Shown here one piece after another: positions 1 to 13,002 of a stretch of 64,000 nucleotides of DNA (the stretch's first letter is position 1; each line of letters begins with the position of its first letter). Below the pieces are notes generated by a model. It worked only from the letters and a program-made list of their open reading frames with translations, was not told the DNA's origin and searched no databases. The stretch comes from Ulva prolifera (lineage: Eukaryota > Chlorophyta > Ulvophyceae > Ulvales > Ulvaceae), in assembly GCA_023078555.1 (NCBI GenBank), contig CM041199.1, forward strand, positions 8,313,315 to 8,377,314. The letters run 5' to 3'. Both the position numbers and the translations under genes were made by a program.

Positions 1-1334
1 GCAGCCTGTACGTATACATAGGTCCTTTGCCCGGTCCTGTCCGCGGAATGTCAGGGAGTCTGTCCTGAGGAAATGTGTGGGAGTGTGAGCTATGTATGAA
101 TCTAGCGATGAACAAGGAAAGAACGCGCCATGTAAGCACCTACAGCATATGAATGCAGGCATACTGCCAACTGCAGCCCCGTGTTCACGTGCCTCATCAC
201 AAAGAAAACAACCACATCATGCTTCCACAAAACCGCGATCCTTCCTGCACTCCGCTTACATGTGCGCGACCAAGTCTGATCCGGTAATAACGCCCATGAC
301 GCCTTTGGTCAAGCATTGCGTGTCCACAAGTGCACACTCCTCGTAACCATACGTGAGTATATCTCAAGCCAGACGGATACATGTACGTCACGAGGTCACC
401 AATCCTACGGCCCAGCCTGTACTTCCTGCATCCCCGAGGCGGACGCCATACGGATCCGAGACGGATCCGAAATTTAGTGCACGCGTCCGTAGTCCCTCCG
501 TCGGACGCACAACGGAACCGTCTTTTCTTCCGAACATCCTCCGGTTGGGCTCCGAAGGCAGGCTAGTAACAAAAGGCGTTGCCCTGGGGCGTACCGGACG
601 GGAATCGGAAAATCCTACCTGCCTCTGCCCCACCTCCGCCACAAGTCTCCGATACTCCTAGCAACCTACGTCCGCCCTCCACCGATTCTCCGTAGGCTCT
701 CCAACTGCCCCTCCGCACACACTACGTCAGCTCTCCGATTCACCGTGTCGCCATTCTTCTAGTGATAGGTCCTAGCACATATCCATCCAACGCAGACCCG
801 CATTCACAAGGAGGTGAAACACTGACTCATAGTTTCAGTCGGGTCCTTGCCACTAAGTGATAGCGTCTGAGGGTTTCACTCGATCTCTCTCGAGGCACCG
901 TCAGTCTCGCCCCAGTATGCAATCAGTTGCAGCTTACCCACTGCGCTTGCACACGGATTCAGCACATGCGGATATCAAGTTTTTTTGCTTGGGCTAGTTG
1001 TGAGGCATTGTCGGCTCGTAATTTTTACATTGCAGTGTGCTTTGAGCTTTGTGCTTGCGGTGTCCTGCATACTGTGAAACACTGTGGATCGAGCGCTTCT
1101 GCTTCAACTAAATGAGTTTCATGCAATAAGTGTGTGTGCATAATAAGGCATATGGGTGCATATCTTGCCCGGGTACGCTACAGAGATGGCATGCCAGAAG
1201 CTGAAGACACATCATTCAATTGCAGTTCACCAGCGTTTTTTTATTCAGCCTCTAGCACCGGCATGCCAAAGCGGGCTGAGTGCATAACAGAGAGGTTGCA
1301 GTGTGCTGCAGTGAACAGCAGCGGTGCATGGTAA
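1..1334. other. Unassigned sequence, no gene recognised
   Basis: I see no convincing gene, RNA or repeat in this stretch. The open frames are short, overlap on both strands and lack a recognisable motif. If the terminus called at 1951 is real, this sequence is probably the interior of the same transposable element (C), whose other end would lie left of the window. Confidence 0.4.
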
Positions 1335-1583
1335 GCAGCGCTACTCGAAGACAGCTTGTCATGTGGCTGCTTCAGCACAACCAAGTGTGGCCATGCTGAA
1401 GGGTGTGGCACGCACACGCTTGACTTCTGTGGCCTGCGGGCCACTGGCAGCAAGGCATCAAGGTAGTGCAGTGAGCAGCGCTGCTTAGGGAAAGACTGCC
1501 TGTCATGCCGCTTCAGCATAGCCACATGTGGTCATGCTGAAGGGCATGACACGTACACGCTTCCCCTAGGTGGCCTGCTGGCC
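1335..1583. repeat. Two diverged direct copies, period about 139 bp
   Basis: The block from about 1335 to 1443 recurs in diverged form at about 1474 to 1583. Both copies begin AGCAGCGCT, contain a CTTCAGCA...CATGCTGAAGG stretch, and end with GTGGCCTGCNGGCCAC. Each copy therefore also holds small inverted repeats. Function is unknown; it may be interior sequence of the element ending at 1951. Confidence 0.5.
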
Positions 1584-1689
1584 ACAACCAATCAGCCAAT
1601 GAACCAGCCATTGCATGTTGCAACTGCATCATGTGGTGACGATTGCACACTACACACGCATACACCAAACACAGACACTACATGATCCT

Positions 1690-1951
1690 AAAACTGTCAT
1701 TACGGATGTTTGCTAGGTCTCCTAATGTGGTCCTCATCTGTAAGGACTATACTTGTTAGGACATCCTACCTGTTAGGACGGAACTCTATCTTTCCAAACA
1801 TGTGCCAAACCAGTCCTTATGTAAGGATTTTAAGCATGCCACAAATCCTTGCGCTGTCCTTACATCAGCCTAGCCTTGGCCTCACAACGCGTATAAGGAC
1901 ACTGTATGGCTGAAGTGAGGTTGTTGTAAGGACATTTCGGTGCTACTAGTG
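1690..1951 (-). mobile_element. Right end of a CACTA-like element C (partial)
   Basis: Read on the minus strand from 1951, the sequence starts CACTAGTAGCACCG, which fits the CACTA signature, and the minisatellite begins at the very next base. The last 220 bp hold about eight copies of a short motif, TAAGGACA or its complement TGTCCTTA, in both orientations (near 1739, 1757, 1774, 1814, 1822, 1855, 1890 and 1927). Clustered short subterminal repeats are typical of CACTA elements, where a TnpA-like protein binds them. The other end is outside the window, so the target duplication cannot be tested. The terminus is unlike those of elements A and B, so this would be a different family. Confidence 0.4.
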
Positions 1952-4900
1952 GACCGAGTCCGTGTGGAGTGTCCGTGTGGATTGTACGTGTGGAGTGACC
2001 GAGTCCGTGTGGAGTGTCCGTGTGGAGTGTACGTGTGGAGTGACAGTGTGGAGTGACCGAGCCCGTGTGGAGTGTCCGTGTGGAGTGTCCGTGTGGAGTG
2101 TACGTGTGGAGTGACCGTGTCCGTGTGGTGTGTCCGTGTGGAGTGTACGTGTGGAGTGACCGTGTCCGTGTGGTGTGTCCGTGTGGAGTGTACGTGTGGA
2201 GTGCCCAAGTCCGTGTGGAGTGTCCGTGTGGAGTGTACGTGTGGAGTGCCCATGTCCGTGTGGAGTGACCGTGTGGAGTGTACGTGTGGAGTGTACGTGT
2301 GGAATGACCGTGTCCGTGTGGAGTGTCCGTGTGGAGTGTACGTGTGGAGTGCCCAAGTCCGTGTGGAGTGTCCGTGTGGAGTGTACGTGTGGAGTGCCCA
2401 AGTTCGTGTGGAGTGACCGTGTGGAGTGTACGTGTGGAGTGACCGAGTCCGTGTGGAGTGTCCGTGTGGAGTGACCGTGTGGAGTGCCCAAGTCCGTGTG
2501 GAGTGTCCGTGTGGATTGTACGTGTGGAGTGACCGAGTCCGTGTGGAGTGTCCGTGTGGAATGTACGTGTGGAGTGACCGTGTCCGTGTGGAGTGTCCGT
2601 GTGGAGTGTACGTGTGGAGTGCCCAAGTTCGTGTGGAGTGACCGTGTGGAGTGTACGTGTGGAGTGACCGAGTCCGTGTGGAGTGTCCGTGTGGAGTGAC
2701 CGTGTGGAGTGCCCAAGTCCGTGTGGAGTGTCCGTGTGGATTGTACGTGTGGAGTGACCGAGTCCGTGTGGAGTGTCCGTGTGGAATGTACGTGTGGAGT
2801 GACCGTGTCCGTGTGGAGTGTCCGTGTGGAGTGTCCGTGTGGAGAGACCGAGTCCGTGTGGAGTGGCCGTGTGGAGTGTCCGTTTGGAGTGTACGCGTGG
2901 AGTGACCGTGTCCTTGTGGAGTGTCCGTGTTGAGTGTACGTGTGGACTGCCCAAGTCCGTGTGGAGTGTCCGTGTGGAGTGTACGTGTGGAGTGACCGTG
3001 TCCGTGTGGAGTATCCGTGTGGAGTGTACGTGTGGAGTGCCCAAGTCTGTGTGGAGTGTCCATGTGGAGTGTACGTGTGGAGTGCCCAAGTCCGTGTGGA
3101 CTGTCCGTGTGGAGTGTCCGCTTGGAGTGTACGTGTGGAGTGACTGTGTCCGTGTGGTGTGTCCGTGTGGAGTGTACGTGTGGAGTGCCCAAGTCCGTGT
3201 GGAGTGTCCGTGTGGAGTGTACGTGTGGAGTGCCCAAGTTCGTGTGGAGTGACCGTGTGGAGTGTACGTGTGGAGTGACCGAGTCCGTGTGGAGTGTCCG
3301 TGTGGAGTGACCGTGTGGAGTGCCCAAGTCCGTGTGGAGTGTCCGTGTGGATTGTACGTGTGGAGTGACCGAGTCCGTGTGGAGTGTCCGTGTGGAATGT
3401 ACGTGTGGAGTGACCGTGTCCGTGTGGAGTGTCCGTGTGGAGTGTCCGTGTGGAGAGACCGAGTCCGTGTGGAGTGGCCGTGTGGAGTGTCCGTTTGGAG
3501 TGTACGCGTGGAGTGACCGTGTCCTTGTGGAGTGTCCGTGTGGAGTGTACGTGTGGAGTGCCCAAGTTCGTGTGGAGTGACCGTGTGGAGTGTACGTGTG
3601 GAGTGACCGAGTCCGTGTGGAGTGTCCGTGTGGAGTGACCGTGTGGAGTGCCCAAGTCCGTGTGGAGTGTCCGTGTGGATTGTACGTGTGGAGTGACCGA
3701 GTCCGTGTGGAGTGTCCGTGTGGAATGTACGTGTGGAGTGACCGTGTCCGTGTGGTGTGTCCGTGTGGAGTGTACGTGTGGAGTGACCGTGTCCGTGTGG
3801 TGTGTCCGTGTGGAGTGTACGTGTGGAGTGCCCAAGTCCGTGTGGAGTGTCCGTGTGGAGTGTACGTGTGGAGTGCCCATGTCCGTGTGGAGTGACCGTG
3901 TGGAGTGTACGTGTGGAGTGACCGAGTCCGTGTGGTGTGTCCGTGTGGAGTGTACGTGTGGAGTGCCCAAGTCCGTGTGGAGTGTCCGTGTGGAGTGTCC
4001 GTTTGGAGTGTACGTGTGGAGTGACCGAGTCCGTGTGGTGTGTCCGTGTGGAGTGTACGTGTGGAGTGCCCAAGTCCGTGTGGAGTGTCCGTGTGGAGTG
4101 TACGTGTGGAGTGCCCAAGTCCGTGTGGAGTGACCGTGTGGAGTGTCCGTGTGGAGTGGCCGTGTGGAGTGACCGAGTCCGTGTGGAGTGTACGTGTGGA
4201 GTGTCCGTGTGGAGAGACCGAGTCCGTGTGGAGTGTCCGTGTGGAGTGTCCGTTTGGAGTGTACGTGTGGAGTGACCGTGTCCGTGTGGAGTGTCCGTGT
4301 GGAGTGTACGTGTGGAGTGCCCAAGTCCGTGTGGAGTGTCCGTGTGGAGTGGCCGTGTGGAGTGTCCGTTTGGAGTGTACGTTTGGAGTGACCGTGTCCT
4401 TGTGGAGTGTCCGTGTGGAGTGTACGTGTGGAGTGCCCAAGTCCGTGTGGAGTGTCCGTGTGGAGTGTCCGTGTGGAGTGTCCGTTTGGAGTGTACGTGT
4501 GGAGTGACCGTGTCCGTGTGGTGTGTCCGTGTGGAGTGTACGTGTGGAGTGCCCAAGTCCGTGTGGAGTGTCCGTGTGGAGAGACCGAGTCCGTGTGGAG
4601 TGTCCGTGTGGAGTGTCCGTTTGGAGTGTACGTGTGGAGTGACCGTGTCCGTGTGGAGTGTCCGTGTGGAGTGTACGTGTGGAGTGCCCAAGTCCGTGTG
4701 GAGTGTCCGTGTGGAGTGGCCGTGTGGAGTGTCCGTTTGGAGTGTACGTTTGGAGTGACCGTGTCCTTGTGGAGTGTCCGTGTGGAGTGTACGTGTGGAG
4801 TGCCCAAGTCCGTGTGGAGTGTCCGTGTGGAGTGTCCGTGTGGAGTGTCCGTTTGGAGTGTACGTGTGGAGTGACCGTGTCCGTGTGGTGTGTCCGTGTG

Positions 4901-7900
4901 GAGTGTACGTGTGGAGTGCCCAAGTCCGTGTGGAGTGTCCGTGTGGAGTGTACGTATGGAGTGCCCAAGTCCGTGTGGAGTGACCGTGTGGAGTGTACGT
5001 GTGGAGTGACCGAGTCCGTGTGGAGTGTCCGTGTGGAGTGTCCGCGTGGAGTGACCGTGTGGAGTGCCCAAGTCCGTTTGGAGTGTCCGTGTGGAGTGTC
5101 CGTGTGGAGTGTCCGTGTGGAGAGACCGAGTCCGTGTGGAGTGGCCGTGTGGAGTGTCCGTTTGGAGTGTACGTGTGGAGTGACCGTGTCCTTGTGGAGT
5201 GTCCGTGTTGAGTGTACGTGTGGAGTGCCCAAGTCCGTGTGGAGTGTCCGTGTGGAGTGTCCGTGTGGAGTGACCGAGTCCGTGTGGAGTGTCCGTGTGG
5301 AGTGTACGCGTGGAGTGTCCGTGTGGAGTGTACATGTGTAGTGACCAAGTCCGTGTGGAGTGTCCGTGTGGAGTGTACGTGTGGACTGCCCAAGTCCGTG
5401 TGGAGTGTCCGTGTGGAGTGTACGTGTGGAGTGACCGTGTCCGTGTGGAGTATCCGTGTGGAGTGTACGTGTGGAGTGCCCAAGTCTGTGTGGAGTGTCC
5501 ATGTGGAGTGTACGTGTGGAGTGCCCAAGTCCGTGTGGACTGTCCGTGTGGAGTGTCCGCTTGGAGTGTACGTGTGGAGTGACTGTGTCCGTGTGGTGTG
5601 TCCGTGTGGAGTGTACGTGTGGAGTGCCCAAGTCCGTGTGGAGTGTCCGTGTGGAGTGTACGTGTGGAGTGCCCAAGTTCGTGTGGAGTGACCGTGTGGA
5701 GTGTACGTGTGGAGTGACCGAGTCCGTGTGGAGTGTCCGTGTGGAGTGACCGTGTGGAGTGCCCAAGTCCGTGTGGAGTGTCCGTGTGGATTGTACGTGT
5801 GGAGTGACCGAGTCCGTGTGGAGTGTCCGTGTGGAATGTACGTGTGGAGTGACCGTGTCCGTGTGGAGTGTCCGTGTGGAGTGTCCGTGTGGAGAGACCG
5901 AGTCCGTGTGGAGTGGCCGTGTGGAGTGTCCGTTTGGAGTGTACGCGTGGAGTGACCGTGTCCTTGTGGAGTGTCCGTGTTGAGTGTACGTGTGGACTGC
6001 CCAAGTCCGTGTGGAGTGTCCGTGTGGAGTGTACGTGTGGAGTGACCGTGTCCGTGTGGAGTATCCGTGTGGAGTGTACGTGTGGAGTGCCCAAGTCTGT
6101 GTGGAGTGTCCATGTGGAGTGTACGTGTGGAGTGCCCAAGTCCGTGTGGACTGTCCGTGTGGAGTGTCCGCTTGGAGTGTACGTGTGGAGTGACTGTGTC
6201 CGTGTGGTGTGTCCGTGTGGAGTGTACGTGTGGAGTGCCCAAGTCCGTGTGGAGTGTCCGTGTGGAGTGTACGTGTGGAGTGCCCAAGTTCGTGTGGAGT
6301 GACCGTGTGGAGTGTACGTGTGGAGTGACCGAGTCCGTGTGGAGTGTCCGTGTGGAGTGACCGTGTGGAGTGCCCAAGTCCGTGTGGAGTGTCCGTGTGG
6401 AGTGTACGTGTGGAGTGACCGAGTCCGTGTGGAGTGTCCGTGTGGAATGTACGTGTGGAGTGACCGTGTCCGTGTGGAGTGTCCGTGTGGAGTGTCCGTG
6501 TGGAGAGACCGAGTCCGTGTGGAGTGGCCGTGTGGAGTGTCCGTTTGGAGTGTACGCGTGGAGTGACCGTGTCCTTGTGGAGTGTCCGTGTTGAGTGTAC
6601 GTGTGGAGTGCCCAAGTCCGTGTGGAGTGTCCGTGTGAAGTGTCCGTGTGGAGTGTCCGTTTGGAGTGTACGTGTGGAGTGACTGTGTCCGTGTGGTGTG
6701 TCCGTGTGGAGTGTACGTGTGGAGTGCCCAAGTCCGTGTGGAGTGTCCGTGTGGAGTGTACGTGTGGAGTGCCCAAGTTCGTGTGGAGTGACCGTGTGGA
6801 GTGTACGTGTGGAGTGACCGAGTCCGTGTGGAGTGTCCGTGTGGAGTGACCGTGTGGAGTGCCCAAGTCCGTGTGGAGTGTCCGTGTGGATTGTACGTGT
6901 GGAGTGACCGAGTCCGTGTGGAGTGTCCGTGTGGAATGTACGTGTGGAGTGACCGTGTCCGTGTGGAGTGTCCGTGTGGAGAGACCGAGTCCGTGTGGAG
7001 TGGCCGTGTGGAGTGTCCGTTTGGAGTGTACGCGTGGAGTGTACGTGTGGAGTGACTGTGTCCGTGTGGTGTGTCCGTGTGGAGTGTACGTGTGGAGTGC
7101 CCAAGTCCGTGTGGAGTGTCCGTGTGGAGTGTACGTGTGGAGTGTACGTGTGGAGTGACCGAGTCCGTGCGGAGTGGCCGTGTGGAGTGTCCGTGTGGAG
7201 TGACAGTGTGGAGTGACCGAGCCCGTGTGGAGTGTCCGTGTGGAGTGTCCGTGTGGAGTGTCCGTTTGGAGTGTACGTGTGGAGTGACTGTGTCCGTGTG
7301 GTGTGTCCGTGTGGAGTGTACGTGTGGAGTGCCCAAGTCCGTGTGGAGTGTCCGTGTGGAGTGTACGTGTGGAGTGTACGTGTGGAGTGACCGAGTCCGT
7401 GCGGAGTGGCCGTGTGGAGTGTCCGTGTGGAGTGACAGTGTGGAGTGACCGAGCCCGTGTGGAGTGTCCGTGTGGAGTGTACGTGTGGAGTGACCGTGTC
7501 CGTGTGGAGTGGCCGTGTGGAGTGACCGTGTGAAGTGCCCAAGTCCGTGTGGAGTATCCGTGTGGAGTGTACGTGTGGAGTGACCGTGTCCGTGTGGAGT
7601 GTCCGTGTGGAGTGTACGTGTGGAGTGACCGAGTCCGTGTGGAGTGTCCGTGTGGAGTGTACGTGTGGAGTGCCTAAGCCCGTGTGGAGTGTCCGTGTGG
7701 AGTGTCCGTTTGGAGTGTACGTGTGGAGTGACCGTGTCCGTGTGGTGTGTCCGTGTGGAGTGTACGTGTGGAGTGCCCAAGTCTGTGTGGAGTGTTCGTG
7801 TGGAGTGTACGTGTGGAGTGCTCAAGTCCGTGTGGAGTCTCCGTGTGGAGTGTCCGTTTGGAGTGTACGTGTGGAGTGACCGTGTCCGTGTGGTGTGTCC

Positions 7901-10900
7901 GTGTGGAGTGTACGTGTGGAGTGCCCAAGTCCGTGTGGAGTGTCCGTGTGGAGTGTACGTATGGAGTGCCCAAGTCCGGGTGGAGTGACCGTGTGGAGTG
8001 TACGTGTGGAGTGACCGAGTCCGTGTGGAGTGTCCGTGTGGAGTGTCCGCGTGGAGTGACCGTGTGGAGTGCCCAAGTCCGTTTGGAGTGTCCGTGTGGA
8101 TTGTACGTGTGGAGTGACCGAGTCCGTGTGGAGTGTCCGTGTGGAGTGTACGCGTGGAGTGTCCGTGTGGAGTGTACATGTGTAGTGACCAAGTCCGTGT
8201 GGAGTGTCCGTGTGGAGTGTACGTGTGGAGTGCCCAAGTCCGTGTGGAGTGTCCGTGTGGAGTGTACGTATGGAGTGCCCAAGTCCGGGTGGAGTGACCG
8301 TGTGGAGTGTACGTGTGGAGTGACCGAGTCCGTGTGGAGTGTCCGTGTGGAGTGTCCGCGTGGAGTGACCGTGTGGAGTGCCCAAGTCCGTTTGGAGTGT
8401 CCGTGTGGATTGTACGTGTGGAGTGTCCGTGTCCGTGTGGAGTGTCCGTGTGGAGTGTCCGTGTGGAGAGACCGAGTCCGTGTGGAGTGGCCGTGTGGAG
8501 TGTCCGTTTGGAGTGTACGTGTGGAGTGACCGTGTCCTTGTGGAGTGTCCGTGTTGAGTGTACGTGTGGAGTGCCCAAGTCCGTGTGGAGTGTCCGTGTG
8601 GAGTGACCGAGTCCGTGTGGAGTGTCCGTGTGGAGTGTACGCGTGGAGTGTCCGTGTGGAGTGTACATGTGTAGTGACCAAGTCCGTGTGGAGTGTCCGT
8701 GTGGAGTGTACGTGTGGACTGCCCAAGTCCGTGTGGAGTGTCCGTGTGGAGTGTACGTGTGGAGTGACCGTGTCCGTGTGGAGTATCCGTGTGGAGTGTA
8801 CGTGTGGAGTGCCCAAGTCTGTGTGGAGTGTCCATGTGGAGTGTACGTGTGGAGTGCCCAAGTCCGTGTGGACTGTCCGTGTGGAGTGTCCGCTTGGAGT
8901 GTACGTGTGGAGTGACTGTGTCCGTGTGGTGTGTCCGTGTGGAGTGTACGTGTGGAGTGCCCAAGTCCGTGTGGAGTGTCCGTGTGGAGTGTACGTGTGG
9001 AGTGCCCAAGTTCGTGTGGAGTGACCGTGTGGAGTGTACGTGTGGAGTGACCGAGTCCGTGTGGAGTGTCCGTGTGGAGTGACCGTGTGGAGTGCCCAAG
9101 TCCGTGTGGAGTGTCCGTGTGGATTGTACGTGTGGAGTGACCGAGTCCGTGTGGAGTGTCCGTGTGGAATGTACGTGTGGAGTGACCGTGTCCGTGTGGA
9201 GTGTCCGTGTGGAGTGTCCGTGTGGAGAGACCGAGTCCGTGTGGAGTGGCCGTGTGGAGTGTCCGTTTGGAGTGTACGCGTGGAGTGACCGTGTCCTTGT
9301 GGAGTGTCCGTGTTGAGTGTACGTGTGGAGTGCCCAAGTCCGTGTGGAGTGTCCGTGTGGAGTGTCCGTGTGGAGTGTCCGTTTGGAGTGTACGTGTGGA
9401 GTGACTGTGTCCGTGTGGTGTGTCCGTGTGGAGTGTACGTGTGGAGTGCCCAAGTCCGTGTGGAGTGTCCGTGTGGAGTGTACGTGTGGAGTGTACGTGT
9501 GGAGTGACCGAGTCCGTGCGGAGTGGCCGTGTGGAGTGTCCGTGTGGAGTGACAGTGTGGAGTGACCGAGCCCGTGTGGAGTGTCCGTGTGGAGTGTACG
9601 TGTGGAGTGAACGTGTCCGTGTGGAGTGGCCGTGTGGAGTGACCGTGTGAAGTGCCCAAGTCCGTGTGGAGTATCCGTGTGGAGTGTACGTGTGGAGTGA
9701 CCGTGTCCGTGTGGAGTGTCCGTGTGGAGTGTACGTGTGGAGTGCCTAAGCCCGTGTGGAGTGTCCGTGTGGAGTGTCCGTTTGGAGTGTACGTGTGGAG
9801 TGACCGTGTCCGTGTGGTGTGTCCGTGTGGAGTGTACGTGTGGAGTGCCCAAGTCTGTGTGGAGTGTTCGTGTGGAGTGTACGTGTGGAGTGCTCAAGTC
9901 CGTGTGGAGTCTCCGTGTGGAGTGTCCGTTTGGAGTGTACGTGTGGAGTGACCGTGTCCGTGTGGTGTGTCCGTGTGGAGTGTACGTGTGGAGTGCCCAA
10001 GTCCGTGTGGAGTGTCCGTGTGGAGTGTACGTATGGAGTGCCCAAGTCCGGGTGGAGTGACCGTGTGGAGTGTACGTGTGGAGTGACCGAGTCCGTGTGG
10101 AGTGTCCGTGTGGAGTGTCCGCGTGGAGTGACCGTGTGGAGTGCCCAAGTCCGTTTGGAGTGTCCGTGTGGATTTTACGTGTGGAGTGTCCGTGTGAAGT
10201 TACCGAGTCCGTGTGGAGTGGCCGTGTGGAGTGACCGTGTGGAGTGTACGTGTGGAGTGTCCGTGTGGAGTGTACATGTGTAGTGACCAAGTCCGTGTGG
10301 AGTGTCCGTGTGGAGTGTACGTGTGGACTGCCCAAGTCCGTGTGGAGTGTCCGTGTGGAGTGTACGTGTGGAGTGACCGTGTCCGTGTGGAGTATCCGTG
10401 TGGAGTGTACGTGTGGAGTGCCCAAGTCTGTGTGGAGTGTCCATGTGGAGTGTACGTGTGGAGTGCCCAAGTCCGTGTGGACTGTCCGTGTGGAGTGTCC
10501 GCTTGGAGTGTACGTGTGGAGTGACTGTGTCCGTGTGGTGTGTCCGTGTGGAGTGTACGTGTGGAGTGCCCAAGTCCGTGTGGAGTGTCCGTGTGGAGTG
10601 TACGTATGGAGTGCCCAAGTCCGGGTGGAGTGACCGTGTGGAGTGTACGTGTGGAGTGCCTAAGCCCGTGTGGAGTGTCCGTGTGGAGTGTCCGTTTGGA
10701 GTGTACGTGTGGAGTGACCGTGTCCGTGTGGTGTGTCCGTGTGGAGTGTACGTGTGGAGTGCCCAAGTCTGTGTGGAGTGTTCGTGTGGAGTGTACGTGT
10801 GGAGTGCTCAAGTCCGTGTGGAGTCTCCGTGTGGAGTGTCCGTTTGGAGTGTACGTGTGGAGTGACCGTGTCCGTGTGGTGTGTCCGTGTGGAGTGTACG

Positions 10901-13002
10901 TGTGGAGTGCCCAAGTCCGTGTGGAGTGTCCGTGTGGAGTGTACGTGTGGAGTGCCCAAGTTCGTGTGGAGTGACCGTGTGGAGTGTACGTGTGGAGTGA
11001 CCGAGTCCGTGTGGAGTGTCCGTGTGGAGTGACCGTGTGGAGTGCCCAAGTCCGTGTGGAGTGTCCGTGTGGATTGTACGTGTGGAGTGACCGAGTCCGT
11101 GTGGAGTGTCCGTGTGGAATGTACGTGTGGAGTGACCGTGTCCGTGTGGAGTGTCCGTGTGGAGTGTCCGTGTGGAGAGACCGAGTCCGTGTGGAGTGGC
11201 CGTGTGGAGTGTCCGTTTGGAGTGTACGTGTGGAGTGACCGTGTCCTTGTGGAGTGTCCGTGTTGAGTGTACGTGTGGAGTGCCCAAGTCCGTGTGGAGT
11301 GTCCGTGTGGAGTGTCCGTGTGGAGTGTCCGTTTGGAGTGTACGTGTGGAGTGACTGTGTCCGTGTGGTGTGTCCGTGTGGAGTGTACGTGTGGAGTGCC
11401 CAAGTCCGTGTGGAGTGTCCGTGTGGAGTGTACGTGTGGAGTGTACGTGTGGAGTGACCGAGTCCGTGCGGAGTGGCCGTGTGGAGTGTACGTGTGGAGT
11501 GTACGTGTGGAGTGACCGAGCCCGTGTGGAGTGTCCGTTTGGAGTGTACGTGTGGAGTGAACGTGTCCGTGTGGAGTGGCCGTGTGGAGTGACCGTGTGA
11601 AGTGCCCAAGTCCGTGTGGAGTATCCGTGTGGAGTGTACGTGTGGAGTGACCGTGTCCGTGTGGAGTGTCCGTGTGGAGTGTACGTGTGGAGTGACCGAG
11701 TCCGTGTGGAGTGTCCGTGTGGAGTGTACGTGTGGAGTGCCTAAGCCCGTGTGGAGTGTCCGTGTGGAGTGTCCGTTTGGAGTGTACGTGTGGAGTGACC
11801 GTGTCCGTGTGGTGTGTCCGTGTGGAGTGTACGTGTGGAGTGCCCAAGTCTGTGTGGAGTGTTCGTGTGGAGTGTACGTGTGGAGTGCTCAAGTCCGTGT
11901 GGAGTCTCCGTGTGGAGTGTCCGTTTGGAGTGTACGTGTGGAGTGACCGTGTCCGTGTGGTGTGTCCGTGTGGAGTGTACGTGTGGAGTGCCCAAGTCCG
12001 TGTGGAGTGTCCATGTGGAGTGTACGTGTGGAGTGTACGTGTGGAGTGACCGAGTCCGTGCGGAGTGGCCGTGTGGAGTGTACGTGTGGAGTGTACGTGT
12101 GGAGTGACCGAGCCCGTGTGGAGTGTCCGTGTGGAGTGTACGTGTGGAGTGAACGTGTCCGTGTGGAGTGGCCGTGTGGAGTGACCGTGTGAAGTGCCCA
12201 AGTCCGTGTGGAGTATCCGTGTGGAGTGTACGTGTGGAGTGACCGTGTCCGTGTGGAGTGTCCGTGTGGAGTGTACGTGTGGAGTGACCGAGTCCGTGTG
12301 GAGTGTCCGTGTGGAGTGTACGTGTGGAGTGCCTAAGCCCGTGTGGAGTGTCCGTGTGGAGTGTCCGTTTGGAGTGTACGTGTGGAGTGACCGTGTCCGT
12401 GTGGTGTGTCCGTGTGGAGTGTACGTGTGGAGTGCCCAAGTCTGTGTGGAGTGTTCGTGTGGAGTGTACGTGTGGAGTGCTCAAGTCCGTGTGGAGTCTC
12501 CGTGTGGAGTGTCCGTTTGGAGTGTACGTGTGGAGTGACCGTGTCCGTGTGGTGTGTCCGTGTGGAGTGTACGTGTGGAGTGCCCAAGTCCGTGTGGAGT
12601 GTCCGTGTGGAGTGTACGTATGGAGTGCCCAAGTCCGGGTGGAGTGACCGTGTGGAGTGTACGTGTGGAGTGACCGAGTCCGTGTGGAGTGTCCGTGTGG
12701 AGTGTCCGCGTGGAGTGACCGTGTGGAGTGCCCAAGTCCGTTTGGAGTGTCCGTGTGGATTGTACGTGTGGAGTGTCCGTGTGAAGTTACCGAGTCCGTG
12801 TGGAGTGGCCGTGTGGAGTGACCGTGTGGAGTGTACGTGTGGAGTGTCCGTGTGGAGTGTACATGTGTAGTGACCGAGTCCGTGTGGAGTGTCCGTGTGG
12901 AGTGTACGTGTGGACTGCCCAAGTCCGTGTGGAGTGTCCGTGTGGAGTGTACGTGTGGAGTGACCGTGTCCGTGTGGAGTGTCCGTGTGGAGTGTACGTG
13001 TG
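1952..13002. repeat. Minisatellite array, block 1
   Basis: This is an 11-kb tandem array of 13-bp subunits (GTCCGTGTGGAGT and GTACGTGTGGAGT, also GACCGTGTGGAGT) and 19-bp subunits (GCCCAAGTCCGTGTGGAGT with AAG, GAG or GTG variants). A common order is 19+13+13, giving a 45-bp period. The plus strand is G- and T-rich and poor in A. Longer duplications are visible: the region around 2650-3520 recurs about 3050 bp downstream at 5700-6570 and again around 8790-9290. A second unit around 7640-8050 recurs near 9716, 11711 and 12303. The minus strand has almost no stop codons, so giant open frames here are a composition effect and are not annotated as genes. Confidence 0.95.

Noticed and set aside
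353-661. Overlapping ORFs near the left edge
   Set aside because: Short, on both strands and of unremarkable composition; no supporting homology or motif.
1946-9337. Giant minus-strand open frames of up to 2463 codons with HSTRTLHTD repeats
   Set aside because: All three minus frames are open and read nearly the same repeat because the subunits are 1 mod 3 and lack complement stops. This is a composition effect of the minisatellite; no unique coding start or domain is seen.
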